In this document: positions 1-10,860 of the stretch, piece by piece
How positions within the stretch are numbered: the first letter of the stretch is position 1
Layout of the letters: the number at the start of each line of letters is the position of its first letter
Program-made: the position numbers and the translations under genes
The notes under the pieces: generated by a model
Told to the model about the DNA's origin: nothing
What the model saw: the letters and a program-made list of their open reading frames with translations, nothing else
Database searches by the model: none
From: Jeongeupia sp. USM3
GTDB taxonomy: Bacteria; Pseudomonadota; Gammaproteobacteria; Burkholderiales; Chitinibacteraceae
DNA length: 64,000 bases
Assembly: GCF_001808185.1 (NCBI RefSeq)
Contig: NZ_CP017668.1
Location: forward strand, 3,286,001-3,350,000
Direction of reading: 5' to 3'

Positions 1-26
1 GGCGGTTTTTCATTCAAGGAATCATC

Positions 27-707
27 ATGCTGCTGCACATCCCGAACGTCCTCGACCGCGAAACCGCGCTGGCGTGCCGCGAACGGCTGGCCGGTGCCGG
101 CTGGGTCGACGGCCGCATCACCTCGGGCACGCAGTCGGCACAGGTCAAGCGCAACCTGCAACTGCCGACCGAAGACCCGGTGTCGCAGGACGTCGCCAAT
201 GTGATCCTGCGGGCGCTCGAGCAGAACGGCGTGTTCTTCTCGGCCGCGCTGCCGAAGAAGGTCGTGCCGCCGCAGTTCAACTACCACGAAGGCGGAATGC
301 ACTTCGGCAACCACGTCGACAACGCGGTCCGGACGATGCCCGGCACCGGCGAGTGGGTCCGTACCGACCTGTCGGCGACGCTGTTCTTCACCGACCCCGA
401 CGAGTACGACGGCGGCGATCTGGTGATCGAGGACACCTACGGCCTGCACGCGGTCAAGCTCGCCGCCGGCGACCTGATCCTCTATCCGTCGACCAGCCTG
501 CACCGGGTCGAGCCGGTGACGCGCGGCGCGCGCATGGTCGCGTTCTTCTGGGTGCAGAGCATGGTGCGCGACGACGCGCAGCGCGGCCTTCTGTTCGACC
601 TCGACACCAATATCCGCGACATCCGCAACCGTCATGGCGAGGATGCGGCCGCGGTCGGCCTGACCAACGTCTACCACAACCTGCTGCGGCAATGGGTCGA
701 GGTCTGA
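27..707 (+). CDS. piuC: PiuC/YbiX-type Fe(II)/2-oxoglutarate dioxygenase (PKHD-type hydroxylase)
   Basis: This 226-residue cytoplasmic protein looks like a 2-oxoglutarate- and Fe(II)-dependent hydroxylase of the PiuC/YbiX family. The facial iron triad is visible as H96 and D98 (in NHVDNAV) and H159 (in SLHRVEP), and R169 is the probable 2-oxoglutarate-binding arginine. The length matches the family, usually about 225 residues. The ATG at 27 follows an AAGGA ribosome site at 16-20. Known members often sit beside TonB-dependent siderophore receptors, but the upstream neighbour lies outside the window. The natural substrate of the family is not settled, so only the enzyme class is safe. Confidence 0.93.
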   Translation: MLLHIPNVLDRETALACRERLAGAGWVDGRITSGTQSAQVKRNLQLPTEDPVSQDVANVILRALEQNGVFFSAALPKKVVPPQFNYHEGGMHFGNHVDNAVRTMPGTGEWVRTDLSATLFFTDPDEYDGGDLVIEDTYGLHAVKLAAGDLILYPSTSLHRVEPVTRGARMVAFFWVQSMVRDDAQRGLLFDLDTNIRDIRNRHGEDAAAVGLTNVYHNLLRQWVEV

Positions 708-784
708 GCGGCGGGGCACCGGCGCCGCCGGGCCTTTGATGCCGCAGGCAGGGCGCCCGCCCGCCAGTGCGCCGGCGCTTGCGG

Positions 785-790
785 TATACT
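785..790 (+). promoter_or_regulatory. candidate -10 element before the fmdB-like gene
   Basis: TATACT lies 28 nt before the ATG of the zinc-ribbon gene, in an otherwise very G+C-rich 110-bp gap. No good -35 hexamer sits 17 nt upstream, so this is a weak promoter call. It would drive the fmdB-like / DUF502 / aspS run. Confidence 0.35.
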
Positions 791-817
791 CTCCGGTTTG
801 TTTGCGGAGGGCTGAAC

Positions 818-1054
818 ATGCCGATTTATGCTTACCGCTGCTCGTCCTGCGGTCACGACGGCGAACACATGCAGAAAATGGCCGATGCGCCGCTCGAGCA
901 ATGCCCGAGCTGCCACGCCCGGACTTACCAGAAACAGGTCACCGCTGCCGGTTTCCAGCTCAAGGGCTCGGGCTATTACGTGACCGATTTCAAGAACGGC
1001 CCGGCACCGTCCGGCGGCGCCTGCGGTTCGGGCAACTGTGGCCACGCCCACTGA
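818..1054 (+). CDS. FmdB family zinc-ribbon protein
   Basis: This 78-residue protein starts MPIYAYRC, as FmdB/CxxC_CxxC_SSSS-type regulatory proteins do. Two CxxC knuckles (CSSCGH at about 8-13 and CPSCH at about 29-33) form a probable zinc ribbon. It is followed by the usual GFQLKGSGYYVTDFK stretch and a Gly/Ser/Cys/His tail ending CGHAH. The ATG at 818 has a strong GCGGAGG site at 804-810. The family was named for a putative regulator of formamidase and amide genes, but most members have no demonstrated role. In betaproteobacteria it is commonly found upstream of a DUF502 gene and aspS, exactly as here, so it is probably a housekeeping protein co-transcribed with aspS. Confidence 0.92.
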   Translation: MPIYAYRCSSCGHDGEHMQKMADAPLEQCPSCHARTYQKQVTAAGFQLKGSGYYVTDFKNGPAPSGGACGSGNCGHAH

Positions 1055-1061
1055 TACGGAC

Positions 1062-1745
1062 ATGATGGCCAGCCTGAAAAAATACCTGCTGACCGGCGTG
1101 CTGATCTGGGTGCCGCTGGCGATCACCATCTGGGTGCTGCAACTGATCATCGGCACGATGGATCAGATCGGCGAGCTGTTGCCGACGCCGATGCGCCCCG
1201 ACTACTGGCTGCTGCAGCGGCTGTCCAACGACCTGCCGTGGCTGGCCGACAAGCACGCGATCCCGGGCTTTGGCGTGGTGCTGACCGCGGTGGTGGTGCT
1301 GATCACCGGCCTGATCGCCCACAACATCATCGGCCGGCAACTGCTGCTGCTCGGCGAATGGGTGCTCAACCGCATTCCCATTGTCCGTTCGATCTATTCG
1401 AGCGTGAAGCAGGTGTCGGACACGCTGTTCTCCGATTCCGGCCAGGCGTTCCGGACCGCGGTGCTGGTGCAGTTTCCGCACCAGGGCACCTGGGCGGTCG
1501 GCTTCGTGACCAGCCAGGTCGGCGGCGAAATCGCCGACAAGCTCGGCCACGAAATGATCTCGGTCTTCGTGCCGACAACGCCGAACCCGACGTCGGGCTT
1601 CCTGTTCATGGCGCAGAAATCCGCCGTGCACGAACTCGACATGAGCGTCGACGAAGCGCTCAAGTATGTGATTTCCCTCGGCGTGGTTTCCCCGAACGGC
1701 AAGCCCGTCGCCGCGCCGACCGCCGCAGCCCAGCCTGTGGCCTGA
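1062..1745 (+). CDS. DUF502 family inner-membrane protein
   Basis: This 227-residue DUF502 protein has two N-terminal hydrophobic segments (YLLTGVLIWVPLAITIWVL and the VVLTAVVVLITGLIAHNII region). Next come the conserved family signature RIPIVRSIYSSVKQ and a mostly soluble C-terminal domain with GTWAVGFVTS and VFVPTTPNPTSGF. I chose the ATG at 1062, eight bases after the fmdB-like stop. An in-frame ATG at 1038 would overlap that gene by 17 bases, and the ATG at 1065 is equally possible. The function is unknown. It sits between the zinc-ribbon gene and aspS, 27 nt ahead of the latter, so co-transcription is likely. Confidence 0.9.
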   Translation: MMASLKKYLLTGVLIWVPLAITIWVLQLIIGTMDQIGELLPTPMRPDYWLLQRLSNDLPWLADKHAIPGFGVVLTAVVVLITGLIAHNIIGRQLLLLGEWVLNRIPIVRSIYSSVKQVSDTLFSDSGQAFRTAVLVQFPHQGTWAVGFVTSQVGGEIADKLGHEMISVFVPTTPNPTSGFLFMAQKSAVHELDMSVDEALKYVISLGVVSPNGKPVAAPTAAAQPVA

Positions 1746-1772
1746 CTCAATACCATCAAGGACTAGACTTCA

Positions 1773-3575
<1,803 letters not shown>

Positions 3576-3600
3576 TCCGTTCCGTATCGTGCAACAGTCG

Positions 3601-3631
3601 AAAAGGCGCCCGTCGGGGCGCCTTTTCTTTT
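3601..3631 (+). terminator. Rho-independent terminator of aspS
   Basis: An 11-bp perfect stem AAAAGGCGCCC / GGGCGCCTTTT (3601-3611 with 3616-3626) with a GTCG loop is followed by CTTTT. It lies 25 nt after the aspS stop. Confidence 0.92.
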
Positions 3632-3689
3632 GCCGGCATTTTCCGGTAAATTAACAAAATCTTACTTATTTGTTGGTTTGGTGCGGAAA

Positions 3690-4175
3690 ATGGACCGGTT
3701 GAATAGTCATGTGACTTACCGCTGTGGTCATACCCTGCAACCGCTGGCACACGCCTTCGAGCAGCACGAAGCCTTCCTAATCCGGGTCGCCTTCCCGTGC
3801 CCGGCATGCATTGCCGAAATCAGCCGCCGCGCCAGTCTGGACACCCAGGCCTACGTCAACATGCAGCAGCTCTCGCCGGGGATGGCGGCCTTCGTCATCG
3901 AGGTCGACCAGACCCACGACGAGTTCGGCAAGCTGCTGGCCGCGATCGGTTATGCCCGGCGCGGCAGGTCGCGCGACGAACTGACGCCGGGCATCGAGGT
4001 CGTCGGCGACGATGGCTGCGTCTGGCGCAAGGAGCTGTGGTTCGCGACCAATACCGACCCGCGCCACGTCGTCGCGCTGATCCAGCACGTCAAGCTCGAA
4101 GCGAGCTGGCTGGGCGGCTACCTGTCACGCGGACTCGCCGCGGTCCAGTATTTCGCCTTCCCCGGCGAGGGGTGA
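3690..4175 (+). CDS. hypothetical protein with possible Cys/His metal site
   Basis: I do not recognise this 161-residue protein. Its N-terminus holds YRCGHTL and, about 22 residues later, FPCPACIAEI. Together these give a C-x-H ... C-x2-C set that could bind zinc. The rest is mixed alpha/beta in appearance with no membrane segment or signal peptide. An in-frame TTG at 3630 would extend it by 20 residues, but that start lies in the U-tract of the aspS terminator, so I prefer the ATG at 3690. The upstream 50 bp are A+T-rich and probably hold its own promoter. It stands alone between aspS and the convergent glnE. The coding bias resembles its neighbours, so it looks like a real, poorly characterised chromosomal gene. 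Confidence 0.7.
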   Translation: MDRLNSHVTYRCGHTLQPLAHAFEQHEAFLIRVAFPCPACIAEISRRASLDTQAYVNMQQLSPGMAAFVIEVDQTHDEFGKLLAAIGYARRGRSRDELTPGIEVVGDDGCVWRKELWFATNTDPRHVVALIQHVKLEASWLGGYLSRGLAAVQYFAFPGEG

Positions 4176-4186
4176 ACAGGGTGAAC

Positions 4187-4213
4187 AACAACCGGGCCAA
4201 GGCCCGGTTTGTT
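4187..4213. terminator. bidirectional terminator between the hypothetical gene and glnE
   Basis: A stem AACCGGGCC / GGCCCGGTT (4190-4198 with 4201-4209) is flanked by ACAACA on the left and TTGTT on the right. It sits between two convergent genes, 12 nt after one stop and abutting the glnE stop, so it can serve both strands. Confidence 0.75.
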
Positions 4214-6894
4214 CATTGTGCGGGGGCGAACAGCCCGGTCCACAGCGCGCGGACCGCGGCCAGCGCATCGGCGAGCGTCGCCAGCGTCGCCGCGCTCGGC
4301 GCGGTGCCGTTGAGCCGGCTCGCGTGCTGCAGTCGCCGGAGCTCGCGGTAGGCGGTTTGCGCCTGAGCGGCCAGCCCGGTGTCGATCAGCCCGTCGCGTG
4401 CGGCGAAGCCGAGCAGCGCGATATTGCCGAGGTTGCCGGTCAGATCCGGGTGGCGGTGCGCGTGGGCGAGGACCAGGTACTGGACAATGAACTCGATGTC
4501 GACGATGCCGCCGCGGCAATGCTTGACGTCATCAATCTTGGCCGGATGCGTTTCGAGCATCCGCTCCCGCATCCGCACGACTTCGTCGCGCAGCGGGGCG
4601 AGGTCGCGCTCGCCGCGCAGGATGTCGCTCCTCGTCGCTTCGAACGCAACGCCGATCGTCGTTTCACCGCAGACGAAGCGCGCCCGGGTCAGTGCCTGGT
4701 GTTCCCATACCCACGCCGATTTTCGCTGGTATTCGGCGAAGGCCTCGACGCTCGATACCAGCAGGCCGGACGTGCCGTTCGGCCGCAGCCGCAGGTCGAT
4801 GTCGTAGAGCGTGCCGGCCGACGTCAGTGTCGTCAGCCAGGTGACGATCTTCTTGGCGAGCCTGGCGTAGTTTTCCGGTGCGTCCGGATGCGGGTCGTCA
4901 TACAGGTAGACGAGGTCGAGGTCCGAGCCGTAGCCCAGCTCCTTGCCGCCGAGCTTGCCGTAGCCGATGGCGGCGAAGCGCGGAACGTCGCAGTGCCGCT
5001 TGGGCAGCTCGCGCCAGACCTCGGCGATCGTCACCGCGAGGATCAGGTCGGCGAGCGCCGACAGGTGGTCGGATACGTGTTCCAGCGGCAGCGAGCCGGA
5101 CAGGTCCTGCGCGACGATGCGGAACACCTGGGTATGCTGGAAATGCCGCAGGCAGTCCATCTTCGCCTCGGTATCGTCGCCGAGCTCGGCGATCTCCTGC
5201 CGCAGTATCTTGCCCAGCCGCACCCAGTCCGGCGCCTGGTACAGCAGCCGGGCGTCGAGCAGCTCGTCGAGCAGGATCGGGTGGCGGGTCAGGTATTCCG
5301 AGACCCAGGGGCTGGCGCTGTAAAGTTCGGCGAGCCGGTTCAGCGTCTGCGGGTGTTCGGCGAGCAGCGCCAGATACGATTCGCGCCGGCCGATTGCTTC
5401 GAGCAGCCCCAGTAGCCGCGAGAGCGTGTCGTCCGGATTCGGATAGCCGGCAGCGACGCCGATCAGCGCAGGCAGGATGTGGTCGACGCGCTGGCGGCAG
5501 CGGTCGGGCATCTGCTGGTAGCGGTTGCCGCCGGCGAAGGCGGCAAGCTTGCGTGCCATCTCGACGGCGTCGCGGTAGCCCTTGGCGGCGAGTGCATCGG
5601 GCGCCTGTTCGCCGTCGCGTGCCTGCTGCCACGCGCCGTCGTCGGCGCCGCCGGTCGCTTCCTGCGGCAGGCCGAAGATCTGCTCGAACTGCAGCGTGAC
5701 GCGTTCGCGGTGGCTGGCCAGCGCCGTGCAGAACGCCGGCCAGTCGGCATAGCCCATGCTGGTGGCGATTCGGGCACGGTCGTCGTCGTTCGCTGGCAGC
5801 GTCTGCGTCTGGGCATCGTCGATGTACATCAGCCGGTGTTCGACATTGCGCAGGAAGGCGTAGGCCGCTTGCAGCTCGGCGACGGTTTCCGGTGCGAGCA
5901 GCCCCTGGTGGCCGAGTTCGGCGAGCGTGCCGCGGGTTTCGCGCTGCGTCAGCGCCTTGTTGCGGCCGCCGCGGATCAGCTGGAAGACCTGGCCGATGAA
6001 CTCGATCTCGCGAATCCCGCCCGGGCCGAGCTTGATGTTGTCGATCCGGTCGCGCCGCTGCACCTCGCGGCGGATCTGGCTGTGCAGCTCGCGCATCGAC
6101 TGGTAGGCGCCGTAGTCGAGGTATTTGCGGTAGACGAAGGGGCGGATCAGCTGCATCAGTGCCTCGCCGTCGCCGGTCAGCGCGCGGCCCTTGATCCATG
6201 CATAGCGTTCCCACTCGCGGCCCTGGGTGATCAGGTAGTTCTCGAGCGCGGCAAACGAGCACACCAGCGGCCCGGAATCGCCGAAAGGCCGCAGCCGCAT
6301 GTCGACGCGGAAAACGAGGCCGTCCTCGGTCGCCTCGTCGATCAGTTGGATCAGCTTCTTGCCGATGCGGGCAAAGTACTCGTGGTTGGTCAGGCTGACG
6401 TCGCCGTCGGTATTGCCGTCCTCGGGATAGACGAAGATCAGGTCGATATCGCTCGAGACGTTGAGCTCGCGCCCGCCGAGCTTGCCCATGCCGACGACGA
6501 TCAGTTCCTGCACCTCGCCGCTGTCCTCGCCGATCGGCTGCCCCGGGCGGGTCTCGTTGCGCGTGACGAAGGCCAGCGCATGCTGGACCGCGAGCTCGGC
6601 GAGGTCCGAGACCGTGTGGACCGCTTCGTCGAGATCGGCGAGGCCTTCGAGCTCGCGGGAGATCAGCCTTGCCATCACCGCCTGCCGCAAGCGGCGCAGC
6701 CGGCGCTTGAACGCAGCGTCGTCGCCGACGTCGCCGAGCAGCCGCAGCGACATCTCGGCGCGCGTGAACGGCTGGTACAGGTGGGCGGCGGTTTCGGCGG
6801 CCAGCTCGGGGTGGCGGGTGAACAGCCGTTGCAGATAGCGGCTGTGCGCCAGTGCGGGGGCCAGTGTGGTCGGAGTCACAGTTTCACTGCTCAT
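4213..6894 (-). CDS. glnE: bifunctional glutamine synthetase adenylyltransferase/adenylyl-removing enzyme
   Basis: This 893-residue enzyme adenylylates and deadenylylates glutamine synthetase in response to PII, so it tunes ammonia assimilation. Two nucleotidyltransferase domains are present. The N-terminal adenylyl-removing domain has GMGKLGGRELNVSSDIDL at about 135-152. The C-terminal transferase domain has IGYGKLGGKELGYGSDLDL at about 640-660. Each keeps the paired Asp residues that bind metal. I start it at the ATG at 6894 (MSSETVTP). The frame stays open upstream to 7503, but that extension overlaps the divergent yhdP gene and reads as low-complexity Arg/Gln sequence. No strong ribosome site is visible. 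It is convergent with the hypothetical gene and divergent from yhdP. Confidence 0.95.
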   Translation of the reverse strand: MSSETVTPTTLAPALAHSRYLQRLFTRHPELAAETAAHLYQPFTRAEMSLRLLGDVGDDAAFKRRLRRLRQAVMARLISRELEGLADLDEAVHTVSDLAELAVQHALAFVTRNETRPGQPIGEDSGEVQELIVVGMGKLGGRELNVSSDIDLIFVYPEDGNTDGDVSLTNHEYFARIGKKLIQLIDEATEDGLVFRVDMRLRPFGDSGPLVCSFAALENYLITQGREWERYAWIKGRALTGDGEALMQLIRPFVYRKYLDYGAYQSMRELHSQIRREVQRRDRIDNIKLGPGGIREIEFIGQVFQLIRGGRNKALTQRETRGTLAELGHQGLLAPETVAELQAAYAFLRNVEHRLMYIDDAQTQTLPANDDDRARIATSMGYADWPAFCTALASHRERVTLQFEQIFGLPQEATGGADDGAWQQARDGEQAPDALAAKGYRDAVEMARKLAAFAGGNRYQQMPDRCRQRVDHILPALIGVAAGYPNPDDTLSRLLGLLEAIGRRESYLALLAEHPQTLNRLAELYSASPWVSEYLTRHPILLDELLDARLLYQAPDWVRLGKILRQEIAELGDDTEAKMDCLRHFQHTQVFRIVAQDLSGSLPLEHVSDHLSALADLILAVTIAEVWRELPKRHCDVPRFAAIGYGKLGGKELGYGSDLDLVYLYDDPHPDAPENYARLAKKIVTWLTTLTSAGTLYDIDLRLRPNGTSGLLVSSVEAFAEYQRKSAWVWEHQALTRARFVCGETTIGVAFEATRSDILRGERDLAPLRDEVVRMRERMLETHPAKIDDVKHCRGGIVDIEFIVQYLVLAHAHRHPDLTGNLGNIALLGFAARDGLIDTGLAAQAQTAYRELRRLQHASRLNGTAPSAATLATLADALAAVRALWTGLFAPAQ

Positions 6895-7044
6895 GGGGCG
6901 GGTCTGTTCGCGGTAGAATCGACGACCGTTTACGCTAGCACAATCGGCCCGCCCCGGGCTTTCCGGCACTCCCATGTTTGTTGATTTTCGTCGCCTTTCG
7001 CCCGCTTTGCGCTGCCGGTCCACCTCCTGTTCTGGCCCGGCGCG

Positions 7045-10000
7045 ATGAGCGCGTCGCTGCCGCGCCGCGCCGCGCACCTGTTGTACCGGCTGGCCCAGTG
7101 GCACGGCCGGCTGCTGCTGTGGCTGGCGGCGGTGATCGGCGCGCTGCTGCTGCTGGTCGCGGCGGTCTGGCAGTTCTACCTGGTGCCGCGACTCGATGAA
7201 TTCCGGCCACAGATCGTCGCCATGCTGTCGTCGGCCAGCGGCATGCCCCTGCAACTCAAGCACATCGAGGGCGGCTGGCGCGGCGGGCGGCCGCGGCTGA
7301 CGATGGACGGCGTCAGCGTGCTCGATGCGTCGGGTGCGGCCGCGCTCAAGCTCGACCGGCTCGACGTCGACCTGACCTGGTGGTCGCTGTTCGTCGGCCA
7401 ACTCCATTTCAAGAGCCTGCGGCTGCAGGCACCGCAGGTCGCCCTGTCGCGCGATGCCGCCGGCCGGCTGCATCTGGGCGCGCTGGCGCTGCACACCCGC
7501 CACGACGGCGGCGGCAACCGTTTCGTCGACTGGTTGCTCGAGCAGGGCGAGGTCAGCGTGCTAGGCGGTGAGCTGGTCTGGGACGATGCGCTGACCGAGG
7601 CCGGGCCGCAGCACTTTTCCAATGTCGCGTTCACATTGACGAACTGGCTGGGTCGGCATCGCGTCAAACTGTCGCTGACGCCGCCTGCGGCGATGGCCGC
7701 ACCGCTGACGCTGGAAAGCCGGTTCAGCGGTGACAGGCTGGCCGAGTTCGCCGACTGGCGCGGTTCGTTCGATATCGTGCTCGAGCGCGCGGACCTGGCG
7801 CAGGTCTGGGCGCAGATTCCGCCGGCACAGCGGCCGTTGACCATGCTCGCCGGCCACGCCGGCGGGCGGCTGTCGTTCGATTTTGCCAAGGGCCGGGTCG
7901 GCGCCGCACAACTGGACCTGAACGGCCGGGACTGGGCGACGCAGATCGACGGCAAGCCGGTCACGCTGGCGATGTTCGACGGCAAGGTCGCATTCGAACA
8001 CAACGCCCGGCTGCGCCGCGTCGACTTCACCATCGCCCGTGCCGAGCGGCAGGACGGCCTGCTGTGCAGCAACTGCACGCTCGGCTACCGCGAAACGGGG
8101 CAGGAGCACCGGATCAGCGCACGCGGCTGGCGGCTCGATACGCTGGCCGCCTATCTGCCGGCGTTGCCGTCGTCGTGGGCCGAGCGGCTGGGCACGCTGC
8201 AACTGGGCGGCCTGCTCAAGGACGGCGAGCTGAGCTGGACCGGCAGCGGCGGCGCACCGACCGAGTACGCGGGCCGGATGGCGCTGTCCGGCGCCAAGCT
8301 GGCCGGCCTGGGCGACGTGCCGGGTATCTCGGGTGCCGACGTCTGGCTGCAGTTCGATCAGGGCCGCGGCGCACTGCAGCTGACCAGCAACAAGCTCGGC
8401 GTCGAGTGGGACCAGCTTGTCGAACCGCTGATCTTCGACAAGGCCGCGATCAACGTCGACTGGACACGGCAGGGCAGCGACTGGCGTTTCAAGGCGTCGA
8501 AGCTGACGCTGGCGAACCGCGATGTCGAATTCGACCTCAAGGGGGCTTACCGCTACGGCGACGACGACGAGCTCGACCTGAGCGGGCGCATCGGCCGGCT
8601 GACCGCGTCACGAGCCTATGCCTACCTGCCGCGCGAGGCCGGCGCCGAGACGCTGGTCTGGCTCAAGCGGGCGCTGAAAGCCGGCGAGGGGCTCGACGGC
8701 AAGGTCACCGTGCGCGGGCCGCTGGCCGGGTTCCCATATCCGGACGACAAGGGCGGGCGCTTCCAGATCACCGCGCTCGCGCGCGGCGTGACGCTCGATT
8801 TTGCCGACGGCTGGCCGCCGATCACCGGTATCGACGGCGTGCTCGATTTCCACGGCAACCGGATGGATATCCGCGCCGACCGCGGCGCCCGGATCATGGG
8901 GGCGACGCTGGCGCCGGTACACGTGGCGATCGCCGACCTGGCGCATTCGCCGCTGCTCGAGATCGACGGCGCCGCCGAAGGCACGACGACGGCCTTTGTC
9001 GACTTCCTGCGGCAAAGCCCGCTGCACGCGCAGACCGGCGCCTACGTCGACGGACTCAAGGCCGACGGCGACGGACGGCTGGCGCTCAAGCTCGGCGTGC
9101 CGCTCGACAACCCCGACGCGACCAAGGTCGACGGCCGCTACCGCTTTCGCGAGAACCGGCTCGATTTCGGCGGCGGCGTGCCGACGCTGGCGCGCGCTTC
9201 GGGCGAGCTCGGCTTTACCGAGCACCGCTTCGCGCTGCGCGACGCCAGCGCCCAGGTGCTCGGCGGCGGCGCGACGATGTCCGGCACGACCGGCAGCGAC
9301 GGCAAACTGAGGCTGCAACTGGCCGGCCAGGTCCAGCTCGCCGAGGTGATGCGCCGCTACCCGTTCGCGCTGGCGCCGCACATCAAGGGCGCGGCGGCGT
9401 ACAGCGGCCAGCTCGAACTGAGCGACGCCGGCTATGCGTTGACATTGCAATCGCCACTTGCGCAGGCCGCGCTCGACCTGCCGGCACCGCTCGGCAAGCG
9501 GCTCGGCGAAACGCGGCCGCTGCGGCTGCAACTGGCCGGCGACAAGACAGGCAGCCGCATCGACTTCGGCTACGGCAATCTGCTGGCGGCGGCGCTGCGC
9601 CTGCCCGACAAGGGGCCGGCCAGCGGCCAGTTGATGCTCGGCAGCGCCACCGCACCGGCGCCGCAGCGGCCGGGCTTCGTTGTCGGCGGCGGCTGGCCGG
9701 CGATCGACGCGCAGGCGTGGGCCAGAGCGGTGCCGTCGAATGCCGGCGGCGCCGATCCGCTGACGCTGTCCGGCGACCTGGCCTTCGGCAGTGTCTCGGG
9801 CTGGGGGCGCCAGCTCAACGCGGTCAAGCTCCGGTTTGCCGGCGATGGCCGCAACTGGCAGGGCGAGGTCGATGCGCGCGAACTTGCCGGCAAGCTCGCC
9901 TGGGATGACCGCGGCAGCGGCAAGCTCAGCGCCCGGATGGCCCGGATGGCCCTGCCCCTGAAGCAGGCCGATGCGGCCGGCGCCGTCCCCGCAGCCCCGA

Positions 10001-10860
10001 CGCCGGCCGCGACCGGTGCGCGCCCCTTGCCGTCGCTCGATATCGCCGTCGCCGATCTGCGCTACAAGTCGCTGCAACTGGGCCGGATGAGCGTCGCGGC
10101 GACCCAGCAGGGCGATGAATGGCGGCTCGACAAGGTCGAACTCGTCAATCCGGACCTGAACCTGACGATGACCGGCGGCTGGCGCCAGGGCGAGCACGTC
10201 AGCGGCCGGATCGAGGCGAGCACGCCGAGCGCCGGCAACCTGCTCGGCCGGCTTGGGTATCCGGACACGGTCAAGCGCGCGCCGGCGAAGTTCAGCGGCG
10301 AGCTCGGCTGGAACGGGCCGCTGTTTCCGCCGGACCTCAATACGATGCGCGGGACGATGTCGCTCGACGTCGGCGCCGGCCAGTTCGCCAAGATCGACCC
10401 GGGCGTCGCGCGCTTTCTGTCGGTGCTGAGCCTGCAGGCGCTGTCGCGCCGGGTGCAGCTCGATTTCCGCGACGTGTTCTCGAGCGGCTTCGAATTCGAC
10501 GCGATCACCGGCAAGGCGCAGATCGACAAGGGCATCGCCCGGACCGACGACCTGGTGATCGCCGGCCCGGCCGCGCAGGTGCTGTTCCGCGGCAACGCGA
10601 ACTTCGTCGCCGGCACGCAGAATCTGCGGGTGCGGATCGTGCCGGTGATCGGCGACACCGTCGCGATCGCAACCGGCATCATCAATCCGGTCATCGGCGT
10701 TGCGGCATTTTTGCTACAACGCGCACTCAAAGACCCACTCGGTCAACTGGTTGCCTATGAATACGATATCAGCGGCACGATGAGCGACCCGCAGATCCAG
10801 CGGGCGCAGCAAAGCCCCGTTGATCGTTTGCACAATGTCGAACAGGGGATGCGACGATGA
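7045..10860 (+). CDS. yhdP: YhdP family (AsmA-like, TIGR02099) envelope lipid-transport protein
   Basis: This very large protein (1271 residues) has one N-terminal membrane anchor at about 28-52 and a long periplasmic beta-rich region with the AsmA-like C-terminal domain (GRGTMSLDVGAGQF-type motifs near the end). YhdP of E. coli belongs to the AsmA-like family proposed to bridge the envelope and move phospholipids to the outer membrane. The gene is followed by nit with a 4-bp ATGA overlap and then by tldD, the usual proteobacterial order. The ATG at 7045 also overlaps the stop of a 24-codon reading frame that begins at 6974. The C-terminus (VIGDTVAIATGIINPVIGVA) is conserved in the family. 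Confidence 0.92.
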   Translation: MSASLPRRAAHLLYRLAQWHGRLLLWLAAVIGALLLLVAAVWQFYLVPRLDEFRPQIVAMLSSASGMPLQLKHIEGGWRGGRPRLTMDGVSVLDASGAAALKLDRLDVDLTWWSLFVGQLHFKSLRLQAPQVALSRDAAGRLHLGALALHTRHDGGGNRFVDWLLEQGEVSVLGGELVWDDALTEAGPQHFSNVAFTLTNWLGRHRVKLSLTPPAAMAAPLTLESRFSGDRLAEFADWRGSFDIVLERADLAQVWAQIPPAQRPLTMLAGHAGGRLSFDFAKGRVGAAQLDLNGRDWATQIDGKPVTLAMFDGKVAFEHNARLRRVDFTIARAERQDGLLCSNCTLGYRETGQEHRISARGWRLDTLAAYLPALPSSWAERLGTLQLGGLLKDGELSWTGSGGAPTEYAGRMALSGAKLAGLGDVPGISGADVWLQFDQGRGALQLTSNKLGVEWDQLVEPLIFDKAAINVDWTRQGSDWRFKASKLTLANRDVEFDLKGAYRYGDDDELDLSGRIGRLTASRAYAYLPREAGAETLVWLKRALKAGEGLDGKVTVRGPLAGFPYPDDKGGRFQITALARGVTLDFADGWPPITGIDGVLDFHGNRMDIRADRGARIMGATLAPVHVAIADLAHSPLLEIDGAAEGTTTAFVDFLRQSPLHAQTGAYVDGLKADGDGRLALKLGVPLDNPDATKVDGRYRFRENRLDFGGGVPTLARASGELGFTEHRFALRDASAQVLGGGATMSGTTGSDGKLRLQLAGQVQLAEVMRRYPFALAPHIKGAAAYSGQLELSDAGYALTLQSPLAQAALDLPAPLGKRLGETRPLRLQLAGDKTGSRIDFGYGNLLAAALRLPDKGPASGQLMLGSATAPAPQRPGFVVGGGWPAIDAQAWARAVPSNAGGADPLTLSGDLAFGSVSGWGRQLNAVKLRFAGDGRNWQGEVDARELAGKLAWDDRGSGKLSARMARMALPLKQADAAGAVPAAPTPAATGARPLPSLDIAVADLRYKSLQLGRMSVAATQQGDEWRLDKVELVNPDLNLTMTGGWRQGEHVSGRIEASTPSAGNLLGRLGYPDTVKRAPAKFSGELGWNGPLFPPDLNTMRGTMSLDVGAGQFAKIDPGVARFLSVLSLQALSRRVQLDFRDVFSSGFEFDAITGKAQIDKGIARTDDLVIAGPAAQVLFRGNANFVAGTQNLRVRIVPVIGDTVAIATGIINPVIGVAAFLLQRALKDPLGQLVAYEYDISGTMSDPQIQRAQQSPVDRLHNVEQGMRR

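Noticed and set aside
6895..7503. N-terminal extension of glnE
   Set aside because: It would overlap yhdP by 459 bp and reads as Arg/Gln-rich filler. GlnE aligns well from ATG 6894.
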